In this document: positions 29,786-38,463 of the stretch, one piece after another
Position numbering within the stretch: position 1 is the first letter of the stretch
Layout of the letters: every line of letters starts with the position of its first letter
Source of the DNA: Microvirga splendida
Lineage (GTDB): Bacteria; Pseudomonadota; Alphaproteobacteria; Rhizobiales; Beijerinckiaceae
Length of the DNA: 57,782 nucleotides
Assembly (NCBI RefSeq): GCF_016427565.1
Contig: NZ_JAELXT010000027.1
Location: forward strand, 1-57,782
Direction of reading: 5' to 3'
The notes under the pieces: model-generated
Told to the model about the DNA's origin: nothing
What the model saw: the letters and a program-made list of their open reading frames with translations, nothing else
Databases searched by the model: none
Made by a program: the position numbers and the translations under genes

Positions 29786-30205
29786 ATGACCCCTCTCTAC
29801 ACAGCCCATGCCTCGGCCCAAGGCGGCCGCGAAGGCGTCGCCGCTTCCAATGACGGAAAGCTGGAGGTTCGCCTCTCCACGCCGAAGGAACTCGGCGGCG
29901 CGGGCGGTGAGGGGACCAATCCTGAGCAGCTCTTCGCAGCCGGCTACTCCGCCTGCTTCCTGGGCGCCCTGAAGTTCGTGGCGTCCCAGAGCAAGGTCAC
30001 GCTCCCGGCGGAAACCTCCGTTGAGGCGTCTGTCGGCATCGGCAAGCGTGACGACGGTGCGGGCTTCGGTCTGGTGGTCGAGTTGAAGGCCAGCCTGCCG
30101 GGTCTGCCCCAGGAGCAGGCGACGGACCTGCTGCACAAGGCCGATGTGGTGTGCCCGTATTCGCACGCCATCCGCGGCAACGTGCAGGTCACGCTGTCGG
30201 TCTAA
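29786..30205 (+). CDS. ohr: Organic hydroperoxide resistance protein Ohr (139 aa)
   Basis: Ohr is a thiol peroxidase that reduces organic hydroperoxides. The two catalytic cysteines lie in FAAGYSACFLGALKFVA (~residue 55) and KADVVCPYSHAIRGN (~122), with the usual GGxGxGTNPEQLF stretch before the first. The start is the ATG at 29786 behind AAGGAG; the longer upstream frame crosses the operator region. It is expected to be induced by peroxide through OhrR. Confidence 0.96.
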   Translation: MTPLYTAHASAQGGREGVAASNDGKLEVRLSTPKELGGAGGEGTNPEQLFAAGYSACFLGALKFVASQSKVTLPAETSVEASVGIGKRDDGAGFGLVVELKASLPGLPQEQATDLLHKADVVCPYSHAIRGNVQVTLSV

Positions 30206-30319
30206 AGCATTCCAGGCGAAGCGAACCCGGTTCGCCTGAAGTGCGACAACCCAAGAAAGAGAGATGATCTCACTGTCCTGAGATCCTCTCCATAAAAAAT
30301 CATCGACGCCGTAGGGGCG

Positions 30320-30354
30320 AAGGCCTCCTGCTCACCGGGCAGGGGGCCTTTTTC
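30320..30354 (+). terminator. Rho-independent terminator after ohr
   Basis: AAGGCCTCCTGC pairs with GGCAGGGGGCCTT (one mismatch region) around a short loop, followed by TTTTTC. It lies ~115 bases after the ohr stop and just before the convergent cupin gene. Confidence 0.75.
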
Positions 30355-30358
30355 ATGG

Positions 30359-30907
30359 TCAGGTCCACAGCTTCATGAGCGGCCCGTCGGCACCGTCCAC
30401 AGGGTCGGCACCGGGCAGGGGCACCTGGGCGATCCGCTGCTGCGAGGAGGCCAGCGCCTTGGGATCGTCGCGGACGGTGTCGTAATCGGCTCCGTTCGGA
30501 TAGGCGCCCACCACGGCGAAGTCGTCGCTGGCGTTGATCAGCGCGTGCGCGACGCCGGCCGGAATGACCACCACGTCGCCCATGGTGACGGAGACGAGAT
30601 CGCCCTCCTCGCCGCCGAAGCGGATCTGGCCCGAACCCGACACGATGCCCAGCACCTCATGGGTGTTGGGGTGGTAGTGGTGATAATCGTGGATGCTGTC
30701 GAGCCACGCATTCGTCCAGCCGTTCTTGGCGAAGGTCGCCTTGAAGGCCTTGGTCGGATCGTCCTGAGAGGGCGGGATCGCCCCGCGGCGGACGATCAGC
30801 GGCAGCGACGAGTTCGGCACGATGCCGTTGCTGCGGAACACGTACGTGTCCGTTCCGAGCGGTGCATTGTAGCCGTGCGGATCGCCGTATCCTTTCGCCT
30901 TCGCCAT
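30359..30907 (-). CDS. Cupin-domain protein, YjlB-like (182 aa)
   Basis: A single cupin barrel shows metal-binding motif 1 in HDYHHYHPNTHEVLGIVSGSG (His, His, Glu) and motif 2 in GDVVVIPAGVAHALIN. Length and the N-terminal IVPNSSLPLIVRRGA resemble YjlB-type cupins. The ATG at 30907 follows AAGGGAGAG. It is cytoplasmic, with no signal peptide. The reaction is unknown; many relatives are metal-dependent enzymes or sugar binders. Confidence 0.87.
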   Translation of the reverse strand: MAKAKGYGDPHGYNAPLGTDTYVFRSNGIVPNSSLPLIVRRGAIPPSQDDPTKAFKATFAKNGWTNAWLDSIHDYHHYHPNTHEVLGIVSGSGQIRFGGEEGDLVSVTMGDVVVIPAGVAHALINASDDFAVVGAYPNGADYDTVRDDPKALASSQQRIAQVPLPGADPVDGADGPLMKLWT

Positions 30908-30987
30908 GCGTCTCTCCCTTCAGGTTGGGGAGGGAACGCTCGGGGCAGGCGAAAGATCGAGCGGGGCCGTTGGAAAGATTCCAGACC

Positions 30988-31362
30988 CTACATGCCGATC
31001 AGCATCGCCGCGACGGCACGGTCGATGGACAGGTAGAACATGCCGAAGGCCACCAGGGCGGCGATGCCGAACTCGATGATCTGGTTCTTGAAGATGCGAA
31101 CCTGGGCAAAGAGGTTCTGGCCGAAGATCGAGATCAGCCAGGCCGTGGTGAGCACCACCGGGAAGATGAAGAGATAGGACCAGGTGCTCTCGACCGTGCC
31201 GACGTTGGTCGGGTCGATCAGCGGGCGGATGTTGCGCACCCACGGGGCATAGGCAGCCGCATAGAGCGAGGTCAGCCAGGCGAGCGTGACGGCGATGCCG
31301 AGGTGGAACGTGAACAGGTTGTGCAGCCGGCTGAATTCGCCGGAATCGTCATCGAAATCCAT
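30988..31362 (-). CDS. Small integral membrane protein (124 aa)
   Basis: Three to four hydrophobic segments are visible (HLGIAVTLAWLTSLYAAAYA; WSYLFIFPVVLTTAWLISIF; IIEFGIAALVAFGMFYLSI; a short C-terminal one). The N terminus is acidic and presumably cytoplasmic. I do not recognise a named family. It lies between the cupin gene and carA on the same strand. Confidence 0.72.
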   Translation of the reverse strand: MDFDDDSGEFSRLHNLFTFHLGIAVTLAWLTSLYAAAYAPWVRNIRPLIDPTNVGTVESTWSYLFIFPVVLTTAWLISIFGQNLFAQVRIFKNQIIEFGIAALVAFGMFYLSIDRAVAAMLIGM

Positions 31363-31490
31363 GGATGAAACACCCCCAAATCAAGAACCGGAATCATTTG
31401 TTTTTTATGGTTAATGATCGGTTACCGTGATTTGGGCGGCTGGCGCAACCGACCCGTTTGTCGCGGCGCCAGCCAATGGGCACTTTATTA

Positions 31491-32708
31491 TCAGGCCTGT
31501 GACTTCTTCTCGTCCATCAGCTGCACGAAGCGGTCGAACAGGTAATGGCTGTCCTGCGGGCCGGGCGAGGCCTCCGGGTGGTACTGCACCGAGAAGGCCG
31601 GGCGGTCGGTGAGCGAGATGCCGCAATTGGAACCGTCGAACAGGGACACGTGGGTCTCCACGGCGTTCGTTGGCAGGGTCTCCGGATCCACCGCAAAGCC
31701 GTGGTTCATGGAGGTGATCTCCACCTTGCCGGTGGTCCTGTCCTTCACCGGGTGGTTCGCCCCGTGATGGCCCTGGTGCATCTTCTTGGTCTTGGCGCCG
31801 ACCGCCAGGCTCAGCATCTGGTGGCCGAGGCAGATGCCGAAGGTCGGGATCTTCTCGTCGAGCACCTTGCGGATCACCGGGACTGCATATTCCCCGGTGG
31901 CGGCCGGGTCGCCGGGGCCGTTGGAGAGGAACACGCCGTCGGGCTTCAAGGCCAGCACGTCCTCGGCCGTGGCGGTGGCGGGCACCACCGTGACCTTGCA
32001 GCCGGCCTGGGCCAGAAGCCGCAGGATGTTGCGCTTCACGCCGTAATCGATCGCCACCACGTGGTGCTTCGGTGCGCCGTCCTGCTGGCCATAGCCCTCG
32101 CCCCGGTTCCAGGTGGTCTCGTCCCAGTCGAAGCGCTGGCCGCTGGTGACCAGCGGCACGAGGTCCTGCCCGTCCATGGACGGAAGGGCGGCGGCCTTGG
32201 CCTTGAGGGCCTCGATGTCGAACTGCCCCTCCGGGTCGTGGGCGATGACCGCGTTGGGCATGCCCCTGTCGCGGATGAGGGCGGTGAGCGCCCGGGTGTC
32301 GATCCCTGTGAGGCCGACGATGCTGCGGGCCTTCAGCCACGCATCGAGGTCGCGGGAGGCGCGCCAGTTGGACGGCTCGGTGATCGTCGCCGCCAGCACG
32401 ACGCCGCGCACGCCCGAGGACGAGGCGGCATTGACGCTCTCGATGTCTTCCTCGTTGGTGCCCACATTGCCGATATGCGGGAAGGTGAAGGTGATGATCT
32501 GGCCGGCATAGGACGGGTCCGTGAGGATCTCCTGGTAGCCGGTCATGGCGGTGTTGAAGCAGACCTCGCCGGTCGCCTCGCCGACGGCGCCGATGCCGAA
32601 GCCCTCGAGAACCGTGCCGTCCTGGAGCACGAGAACGGCCGTCGCGCGCGGCTCGGTCCAGCCACCCGAGGAGGACCCGGTGGTGTCTTTGTCTTGCAGC
32701 ATCGTCAT
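31491..32708 (-). CDS. carA: Carbamoyl-phosphate synthase small subunit (405 aa)
   Basis: CarA is the glutaminase that feeds ammonia to CarB. The N-terminal domain carries FNTAMTGYQEILTDPSYAGQ. The class I amidotransferase domain has the nucleophile Cys in IPTFGICLGHQMLSLAVG and the His-Glu pair in FSVQYHPEASPGPQDS. The start MTMLQDKD lies at 32708; a ~20-residue N-terminal extension precedes the conserved domain. A 9-bp inverted repeat (31438-31446 with 31466-31474) lies just after the stop. The gene is not adjacent to carB, as in many alphaproteobacteria. Confidence 0.97.
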   Translation of the reverse strand: MTMLQDKDTTGSSSGGWTEPRATAVLVLQDGTVLEGFGIGAVGEATGEVCFNTAMTGYQEILTDPSYAGQIITFTFPHIGNVGTNEEDIESVNAASSSGVRGVVLAATITEPSNWRASRDLDAWLKARSIVGLTGIDTRALTALIRDRGMPNAVIAHDPEGQFDIEALKAKAAALPSMDGQDLVPLVTSGQRFDWDETTWNRGEGYGQQDGAPKHHVVAIDYGVKRNILRLLAQAGCKVTVVPATATAEDVLALKPDGVFLSNGPGDPAATGEYAVPVIRKVLDEKIPTFGICLGHQMLSLAVGAKTKKMHQGHHGANHPVKDRTTGKVEITSMNHGFAVDPETLPTNAVETHVSLFDGSNCGISLTDRPAFSVQYHPEASPGPQDSHYLFDRFVQLMDEKKSQA

Positions 32709-32844
32709 GATCTCTTTAAGTCCGGGGCCAATGGGCCGTGCTTGAGCAGGCCGCTAGCGGGCCGCCCTTGAACTGTCCTCGTGACTTAAGGGGCGTTCCG
32801 CATTCCGTCAACGCTCAGGCGACTTAAAAACCAAGGAGATCTCG

Positions 32845-33303
32845 ATGCTGCGCGAACGTTTCACCGCCGACATGAAGGAGGCCATGAAGGCCGGGGAAAA
32901 GGGCAAGCTCGGCGCCATCCGGTTGATCCAGGCGGCCCTCAAGGACAAGGACATCGAGGCCCGCGGCGCCGGCAAGGAGCCGCTCTCCGACGAGGAGATC
33001 CTGGCTCTTCTCCAGAAGATGGTGAAGCAGCGCCAGGAATCGATCGCCATGTACGAGCAGGGCGGCCGCACGGAGCTGGCCCAGCAGGAGAAGGACGAGG
33101 TCGCGGTCATCACCTCCTACCTGCCGCAGCAGATGGACGAGGCCGAGACGAAGGCCGCCATCGAGGCCGCCATCGCCGAGACCGGCGCCGCCTCCATGAA
33201 GGACATGGGCAAGGTCGTCGGCGTGCTCCGCGCCAAGTACGCCGGCCGCATGGACTTCGCCAAGGCGAGCGGCCTCGTGAAGGACATGCTGCCGAAGGGG
33301 TGA
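32845..33303 (+). CDS. GatB/YqeY-domain protein (152 aa)
   Basis: The whole protein matches the YqeY family, related to the C-terminal domain of GatB that contacts tRNA: MLRERFTADMKEAMKAGEKG, LGAIRLIQAALKDKDIEA, ITSYLPQQMDEAE, MKDMGKVVGVLRAKYAGRMD. Its cellular role is not established. The ATG at 32845 follows AAGGAGAT. It is divergent from carA, an arrangement common in Rhizobiales. Confidence 0.93.
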   Translation: MLRERFTADMKEAMKAGEKGKLGAIRLIQAALKDKDIEARGAGKEPLSDEEILALLQKMVKQRQESIAMYEQGGRTELAQQEKDEVAVITSYLPQQMDEAETKAAIEAAIAETGAASMKDMGKVVGVLRAKYAGRMDFAKASGLVKDMLPKG

Positions 33304-33322
33304 AGCCTCTCAGCCGCTTCGC

Positions 33323-33405
33323 CGTCATCCCCGGACTTAATCCGGGGATCCTCGTCTTTGCCGCGGTTGAAGACGTGGATGGCCGGAACAAGTCCGGCCA
33401 TGACG
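33323..33405. repeat. Compound palindromic (REP/BIME-like) element
   Basis: Two hairpins sit in tandem: ATCCCCGGA (33327-33335) with TCCGGGGAT (33341-33349), and TGGCCGGA (33380-33387) with TCCGGCCA (33393-33400). CGTCTT (33352-33357) and AAGACG (33370-33375) pair between them, and CGTCAT (33323-33328) pairs with ATGACG (33400-33405) outside. Such nested repeats are typical intergenic elements of alphaproteobacteria. It may also end transcription of the convergent genes on either side. Confidence 0.7.
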
Positions 33406-33414
33406 ATGAGGATT

Positions 33415-33993
33415 TCAGGCAGCCGCCGCTGCAGACCTCTTGAGCGAGCCGACGATCTCCGCCGTCGTCATCACCTTGGCGAACTCGAAGCGCAGGGTCG
33501 CCACGTGAGCCTGATGGCTCGCCCTCGCCGGGATCGTGCCGCCCTGTCCGTCGGGCAGGTCGAAGCAGTCGCAGGCATCCTCCGCGAGGATCATCTCGTA
33601 GCCGAGATTGGCCCCGGTCCTGACGGTCGTCGACACGCACATGTCCGTGGTGATGCCGAAAACCACGACCCTGCGGATGCCGAGGCGCTTCAGGCGCAGG
33701 TCGAGATCGGTGCCGATGAAGGCGGCGTTGACGCTTTTTGCCACGACCGGTTCGCCGTCGCGGGGCTCGAAGCCGGGCCGGAAGGCATTGCCCGGCTGGC
33801 CTAGTGCCAGGGTCGAGCCGGGCTCGACGGAATCGTGCTTCACGTGAATGATCGGCAGGCCCCGGGCCCGCCAGGCATCGAGCAGGGCCAGGCCGTTGCG
33901 GTCGACGGCGTCGTTCCACCGACGCGGCCAGGAGGGACCGTCGAAGGCCTGCTGCATGTCGACGGGAAGAAGAACGGTCTGGGTGAAGGTCAT
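33415..33993 (-). CDS. Isochorismatase-family cysteine hydrolase (192 aa)
   Basis: The catalytic triad can be traced: Asp in LLPVDMQQAFDG, Lys in VVAKSVNAAFIGTDL, and Cys in FGITTDMCVSTTVRTGANLG. The start is the ATG at 33993, nine bases from AAGGAG; an ATG at 34002 touches the ribosome binding site and is unlikely. The fold hydrolyses isochorismate, nicotinamide-type amides or similar; the substrate is not evident. A divergent Lrp-type gene starts 118 bases away and probably controls it. Confidence 0.9.
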   Translation of the reverse strand: MTFTQTVLLPVDMQQAFDGPSWPRRWNDAVDRNGLALLDAWRARGLPIIHVKHDSVEPGSTLALGQPGNAFRPGFEPRDGEPVVAKSVNAAFIGTDLDLRLKRLGIRRVVVFGITTDMCVSTTVRTGANLGYEMILAEDACDCFDLPDGQGGTIPARASHQAHVATLRFEFAKVMTTAEIVGSLKRSAAAAA

Positions 33994-34111
33994 GGGGATC
34001 ATCTCCTTGATGGTCCCCTGTCTTCGCCTGTCACGGCGCCGGTTTCACTGGACAAGATGACCGGTCGACCGGCTAAGTGCCGGTCGAGACGACGGTAAGG
34101 CGGCATTCGGC

Positions 34112-34546
34112 ATGATGCTGGACGACAAAGACAAGATCCTGATCGCGGCCCTGCGCAGGAACGCCCGCGAGAGCCTCGTGGGGCTTGCCCGCAACGTCGG
34201 GCTGTCGCGCAGCGCCACCCAGGAGCGGATGCGCCGCCTGGAGCGGGAAGGGGTCATCAAGGCCTACACGGTGGAGCTGGCCTCGGCCCAGGATCCCGGC
34301 GTGCGGGCCATGATCGCCGTCACCTTCGAGCCGGGCTTCCGCTGCAAGCAGGTGGTGCCCCGCCTTGCGGGCATCCCGGAGGTGGTCGCGTGCCATTCGC
34401 TGACCGGCTCCATTGACCTGATGGTCAACGTGGCCTGCGACTCGAACGCGACCCTCAACCGGATCCGGGACATGGTCGCCTCCGTGCCGGGCGTGGCCAC
34501 CGCCACGACCCACATCGTCCTCGCGACGGAATGGGCGCGGGACTAG
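34112..34546 (+). CDS. Lrp/AsnC-family regulator (144 aa)
   Basis: The helix-turn-helix (LDDKDKILIAALRRNARESL, GLARNVGLSRSATQERMRRL) is followed by a RAM domain (KAYTVELASAQDPGVRAMIA through the C terminus). Length is typical of short AsnC-type members. It is divergent from the isochorismatase-like gene, the usual layout for a local regulator and its target. It ends converging on the IalB gene. Confidence 0.9.
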   Translation: MMLDDKDKILIAALRRNARESLVGLARNVGLSRSATQERMRRLEREGVIKAYTVELASAQDPGVRAMIAVTFEPGFRCKQVVPRLAGIPEVVACHSLTGSIDLMVNVACDSNATLNRIRDMVASVPGVATATTHIVLATEWARD

Positions 34547-34557
34547 GTCGTTCACCA

Positions 34558-34588
34558 CCGTCAGCTCAAGGCTGGTTCGGGCTGACGG
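34558..34588. terminator. Possible bidirectional hairpin between convergent genes
   Basis: CCGTCAGC (34558-34565) pairs exactly with GCTGACGG (34581-34588) between the lrp and ialB stops. No T-run follows, so terminator function is uncertain. Confidence 0.35.
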
Positions 34589-34614
34589 CGGAGGATGCGA
34601 TGTCAGGGCTGGCC

Positions 34615-35379
34615 CTAGTTGCCGGGCTTGGCGGCAGGCGCCGCGGCATTGGCCTCAGGGGCTTGGCCGGGATTGGCGAACGGGCTCGTGCGGCGGTTGC
34701 GGGCTTCTTCCGCCTGCTTCTGGAGCTCCTCCTGGATCTTCTTCTGCTGCTCGGCCAAAACCTGCGGATCGACCGGCGGGCCGTCGAAGGCCTTGCCGAA
34801 ACCGTCCATCGGCACCGTGAAGGCCACTTCCTTGCCGGCCTGGTTCCGGGCGCTGACGGTCAGGACCGCGCCCTTCTTGAGGGTGGCGACCAGGTCGTCC
34901 TTCACGGCCGCCTCGGCGAAGCAGCCATGCGGGAAACAGGCTGAGTAGCGGCCGGCCACCGGCTGGCTTTTCTCCGCCGAGATCCGGATGCCGGGCGGCA
35001 CGAGCAGGCCGAGCGGCATGAGGACCCGCAGGGTCTTGGGCGCGTTCTTGGCCTTCACGTCATAGAGAGCCACGGCCAGGACGCGCTGCCCCTTGTCGGT
35101 GACGAAATCGCGCGTGGTGTAGCAGATTTCGGCCTTCGCCTGCTGGTCCGTGGCGCAGACCTTGGTCCATTCCGGCTGGGCCGGCGATGGCTTGAGCCCG
35201 ACCACCACGGGGGCGGCCGCCGGAGGCTGGGCCTGCTGGTTCTTGGGCGCGGGCTGCTCCTTTTGTGCAGGCTGCTTCGGCTTCGGAGCCTGTCCCGAGG
35301 TCTGTGCCAGAGTCGGCAGAGGGCTGAGCGCCAGCATGGCGGCGATCGCAGCTCCAGGAAGGCGGGAAGAGAAGTTCAT
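34615..35379 (-). CDS. Invasion-associated locus B (IalB) family protein (254 aa)
   Basis: A signal peptide (MNFSSRLPGAAIAAMLALSP...LAQ) precedes a Pro/Gln/Lys-rich spacer, the IalB domain (EWTKVCATDQQAKAEICYTT, LLVPPGIRISAEKS, YSACFPHGCFAEAAV, AFTVPMDGFGKAF) and a helical, charged, low-complexity tail. The paired cysteines probably form disulfides in the periplasm. IalB was described in Bartonella invasion, but the family is widespread in non-pathogenic Rhizobiales. The start at 35379 is set by the signal peptide; GAGGAAA lies upstream. Confidence 0.87.
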   Translation of the reverse strand: MNFSSRLPGAAIAAMLALSPLPTLAQTSGQAPKPKQPAQKEQPAPKNQQAQPPAAAPVVVGLKPSPAQPEWTKVCATDQQAKAEICYTTRDFVTDKGQRVLAVALYDVKAKNAPKTLRVLMPLGLLVPPGIRISAEKSQPVAGRYSACFPHGCFAEAAVKDDLVATLKKGAVLTVSARNQAGKEVAFTVPMDGFGKAFDGPPVDPQVLAEQQKKIQEELQKQAEEARNRRTSPFANPGQAPEANAAAPAAKPGN

Positions 35380-35545
35380 TTCGGGAGTTTTCCTCTCGTT
35401 GGATCGGACTGTCGCTGGCCGGCTCTCCCGGCAGGCGCGTGGCGCTCGGCTGGAACCCGCCTCGGGCATCGGCCGTCTATCGGGGAGGTTGATGTCAGAA
35501 TTTGGATGACGAGCCGTTCAGGCCTATGTGCAGGAGATCGCGCGA

Positions 35546-35788
35546 ATGAACAAGGGATTTGGCGTAACCGTCACCGTGCCGCAGCCGGACGGTCGGGAAC
35601 CCAAGACCGCTCCGCTGGTGGTCGTGGCCCGTGACGAGCGCGATGCCGAGCTGGTTGCCGCTAAGGCAGCAGGGCCGCAGGCCTCCGCCGAGACGCTGCG
35701 CGAACTCACGGACGAGGAGGTTCTGGCCTACGATCTCGATCTCCAGGCGCATGGCAGCGCCAAGGTCCTGCCCATCCTCAACCTCTAG
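35546..35788 (+). CDS. Small hypothetical protein (80 aa)
   Basis: The ATG at 35546 has AGGAG ten bases upstream. The product MNKGFGVTVTVPQPDGREPK... has an N-terminal beta-like stretch, then VVVARDERDAELVAAKAAGP and a helical, acidic region ending AKVLPILNL. It is soluble, with no motif I can name. Codon use matches the neighbours. It is divergent from the ialB gene. Confidence 0.6.
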   Translation: MNKGFGVTVTVPQPDGREPKTAPLVVVARDERDAELVAAKAAGPQASAETLRELTDEEVLAYDLDLQAHGSAKVLPILNL

Positions 35789-36031
35789 CCCTCGGGTCAG
35801 GGCGAACGGCCGCAGCTTTCGGCATCATCGTATGATGTTCAAGCTGCGGCTTTGCTGCTAGGCAGATTAGAGATCCTCCAAACTCCTCTCCAATGTCCTT
35901 GCAGTCCATCATCGCCGTGTCCCCGATCCATCTGCCGATCCTGTCCGCCGCTACCGGGGTGGGGCGAAGCCGTGACGGGCATGGGACAGTTGCGATCGTC
36001 GTGAAGGGCGACCGGGAGGATCGGAGCACCG

Positions 36032-38200
36032 GTGAGCGCAATGCACGGTAAGCCGGACGCTTCCGTGCGCTCTCCAGGAGATGCCCCGACAGACCGCCTG
36101 CGCCTCTTCTTCCAGCAGGCGCCCGGCATGATCGCCATCCTCAGCGGGCCCAATCACGTCTTCGAGTTCGCCAACACGGCCTATCTCGATCTCGTCGGCC
36201 GGCAGGAGGTCGTCGGCAAGCGGGTGCGCGACGTGCTGCCCGAGCTGGAGGAGCAGGGCACCGTCGCGCTGCTCGACCAGGTGTATGCCACGGGGGAGCC
36301 GTTCATCGGACGGCGGATGCCCGTCGCTTTCCGGCGACAGGCGAACGCTCCGGCGGAAACCCGCTACATGGACTTCGTCTATCAGCCGGTGTTGGACGAT
36401 GAGGCTCGGGTGACCGGCATTTTCGCCCAGGGCTTCGACGTGACCCGGCAGGTCGAGACCGAGGCAGCCTTCAGCGAGAGCGAGGCCCGGTATCGGCTCT
36501 TTTCAGAGGAGACTCGGGAAGGCGTGGTCGTCCACAACGGCGACGTCATTCTCGACTGCAACCCGGCCTATGCCCGGGTTTTCGGCTACGCTGATGCCGC
36601 CGAGGTGATTGGGCTGCCCAGCACGGCCTTCGTGACGCCGCGCAGCGCACCCCTGCTTCGGGAGAAGGGCGCCAGCGGCGACGAGGAGCCCTACGAGATC
36701 GAGGCGATCCGTAAGGACGGCTCCGTCTTTCCGGCCGAGTTCGTGGGGCGCGTGGCCACATGGAAGGGCCAGAAGGTGCGCATCGGCCTCGCCCGCGACC
36801 TGACCGAACGCAAGCGGCGCGAGGCGGCACTGCGCGACAGCGAGGCCCATTTTGCCGCGATTTTCGACCAGTCCGCCGCCGGATTCGGCGAGGTCGATCT
36901 GACGGGGCGCTTTCTCCGGGTCAACGACCGCTTCTGCGAAATCTCGGGCTATACCCGGGAGGAGCTTCTGAGCGGCCGTCGCATGCAGGACATCACCCAT
37001 CCCGACGACTTGCCCGAGAACGTCCGCCTTTTCCGGCATGCCGTCGAATCCGGCGAACCGTTCGAGATTGAGAAGCGCTACATCCGGCCGGACGGTTCGG
37101 ATGTGTGGGTCAGCAACACGGTGACGCTGATCCGCAACGAGGCGGGGCAGCCGCAAACGGTTGCGTCGGTGAGCCTCGACCTCACGGCCCGGCGCGAGGC
37201 CGAAGCCGCCCTGCGCCAGAGCGAGTCCCGCCTTCGCCTTGCACTCGATGCCGGCCGGATGGCCGTGTGGGTCAGCGACACGCGCACCAATTCCGTGACA
37301 ACTTCGCCGGAACTCAACCGCCTTCTGGGCTTCCCGGAGGATGCGACGCCCGCCATCGAGGAGGTTAGGGCCCGCTATGCGCCGGGGGCTCGGGAACGGC
37401 TCCAGGCTGCGGCTGCGGCTGCGCTCGGACGGGGTGAGCGCTATGCCGAGGAGGAACTCGAGATCGTCTGGCCGGACGGCTCCCACCATTGGCTGCTTCT
37501 CAGGGCAGACCTGGAGGTCTCGTCCGGGGCGGAGGGCGCCGCCTATGTCAGGGCAACAGGCGTCGCCTTCGATGTTACTGAACGCAAGCTGTGGGAGGAG
37601 CGCCAGCGCCTTCTGATCAACGAGCTGAACCACAGGGTCAAGAATACGCTCGCCACCGTGCAATCCCTTGCGACCCAGAGCTTCCGCAATACGGGCGCCG
37701 GCAACGGGCCGAACTTCACGGCCTTCCAGGAGCGCCTGTTCGCCTTGGCCCGCGCCCATGACATTCTCACCCGCGACAACTGGGAGGGAGCCGAGCTTCG
37801 CGACATCGTGGGCGAGGTGATCGAACCCTATTGCCGCCTGTCCAGCGGGCGCTGCGACATCGATGGTCCTCGTGTCCGGCTCACGCCGAGCATGGCGCTC
37901 GCCCTGTCCATGGCCGTTCATGAGCTTGCCACCAATGCGGCGAAGTACGGGGCTTTGTCGGTGCCGGAAGGCCAGGTGTCGATCTCGTGGTCGGTCATGC
38001 CCGGCAAGCCGAGAGAGCTGACCCTGTGCTGGCAGGAGCGGTGCGGTCCTCCCGTGGCATTGCCGGAGCGCAAGGGGTTCGGCACAAGGCTGATCGAACG
38101 AAGCCTCGCACAGGAGCTCGCAGGCGAGGTGAGCCTCGCCTACGTTCCCACGGGAGTGGTGTGCACGGTCAAGGCTCCGCTGCCGGAGGCAATGGCTTAG
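36032..38200 (+). CDS. Multi-PAS HWE-family sensor histidine kinase (722 aa)
   Basis: Four PAS domains can be seen: ~22-145, ~149-265, ~270-390 and ~395-520, joined by TERKRREAALRDSEAHF-type connectors that mark PAS/PAC boundaries. The HWE kinase core follows: phosphoacceptor His in LLINELNHRVKNTLATVQSL (~532), the N-box HELATNAAKYGALS and the family's Trp-x-Glu in LTLCWQERCG, ending GFGTRLIERSLAQELAG. There are no transmembrane helices, so it senses a cytoplasmic signal (light, redox or ligand). The GTG at 36032 has CGGAG upstream; an ATG three codons later is possible. No response regulator is adjacent, so it is an orphan. Confidence 0.92.
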   Translation: MSAMHGKPDASVRSPGDAPTDRLRLFFQQAPGMIAILSGPNHVFEFANTAYLDLVGRQEVVGKRVRDVLPELEEQGTVALLDQVYATGEPFIGRRMPVAFRRQANAPAETRYMDFVYQPVLDDEARVTGIFAQGFDVTRQVETEAAFSESEARYRLFSEETREGVVVHNGDVILDCNPAYARVFGYADAAEVIGLPSTAFVTPRSAPLLREKGASGDEEPYEIEAIRKDGSVFPAEFVGRVATWKGQKVRIGLARDLTERKRREAALRDSEAHFAAIFDQSAAGFGEVDLTGRFLRVNDRFCEISGYTREELLSGRRMQDITHPDDLPENVRLFRHAVESGEPFEIEKRYIRPDGSDVWVSNTVTLIRNEAGQPQTVASVSLDLTARREAEAALRQSESRLRLALDAGRMAVWVSDTRTNSVTTSPELNRLLGFPEDATPAIEEVRARYAPGARERLQAAAAAALGRGERYAEEELEIVWPDGSHHWLLLRADLEVSSGAEGAAYVRATGVAFDVTERKLWEERQRLLINELNHRVKNTLATVQSLATQSFRNTGAGNGPNFTAFQERLFALARAHDILTRDNWEGAELRDIVGEVIEPYCRLSSGRCDIDGPRVRLTPSMALALSMAVHELATNAAKYGALSVPEGQVSISWSVMPGKPRELTLCWQERCGPPVALPERKGFGTRLIERSLAQELAGEVSLAYVPTGVVCTVKAPLPEAMA

Positions 38201-38230
38201 GCACGGCCGGAATTGGGCCGCCGCTCCCGC

Positions 38231-38452
38231 TCAGGGGCGCGGCCTCGGGATCGGGCTCGAGTGCCGCGGCTTGGGAGCCTCCACGAGCCGGAACCGCACG
38301 GGAGCGGATGTCCAGCCGGACGGCAGCCGCAGGGGGACCTCGCAGGTCGTAAAGAGGCTTTGTCCCTCGGCATTCATGACCTCGAAGACATAGCCGGGCC
38401 GCTGGAGCTGCGGGCACTCCTTCCAGCGCTCGAAATCAACCCACTCGCCCAA
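38231..38452 (-). CDS. Small hypothetical protein downstream of the RTX protease (73 aa, TTG start)
   Basis: The coding-like part reads LGEWVDFERWKECPQLQRPG, then YVFEVMNAEGQSLFTTCEVP and LPSGWTSAPVRFRLVEAPKP. There is no ATG or GTG; the TTG at 38452 follows GGAGAGG and lies 12 bases after the protease stop. Two cysteines and several Trp/Phe suggest a compact domain. I do not recognise it. The frame continues upstream through the protease gene, but there it is a shadow. Confidence 0.5.
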   Translation of the reverse strand: MGEWVDFERWKECPQLQRPGYVFEVMNAEGQSLFTTCEVPLRLPSGWTSAPVRFRLVEAPKPRHSSPIPRPRP

Positions 38453-38463
38453 GACCCTCTCCG

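Noticed and set aside
31438..31474. Terminator for carA
   Set aside because: The 9-bp inverted repeat (GGCTGGCGC/GCGCCAGCC) lies after carA but has no T-run on the minus strand, so it is noted but not called.
31545..32771. Plus-strand open frame opposite carA
   Set aside because: It is the antisense of a clear carA; no ribosome binding site or domain.
36503..37921. Minus-strand open frame opposite the histidine kinase
   Set aside because: Mirror frame of the PAS/HWE gene, without independent support.
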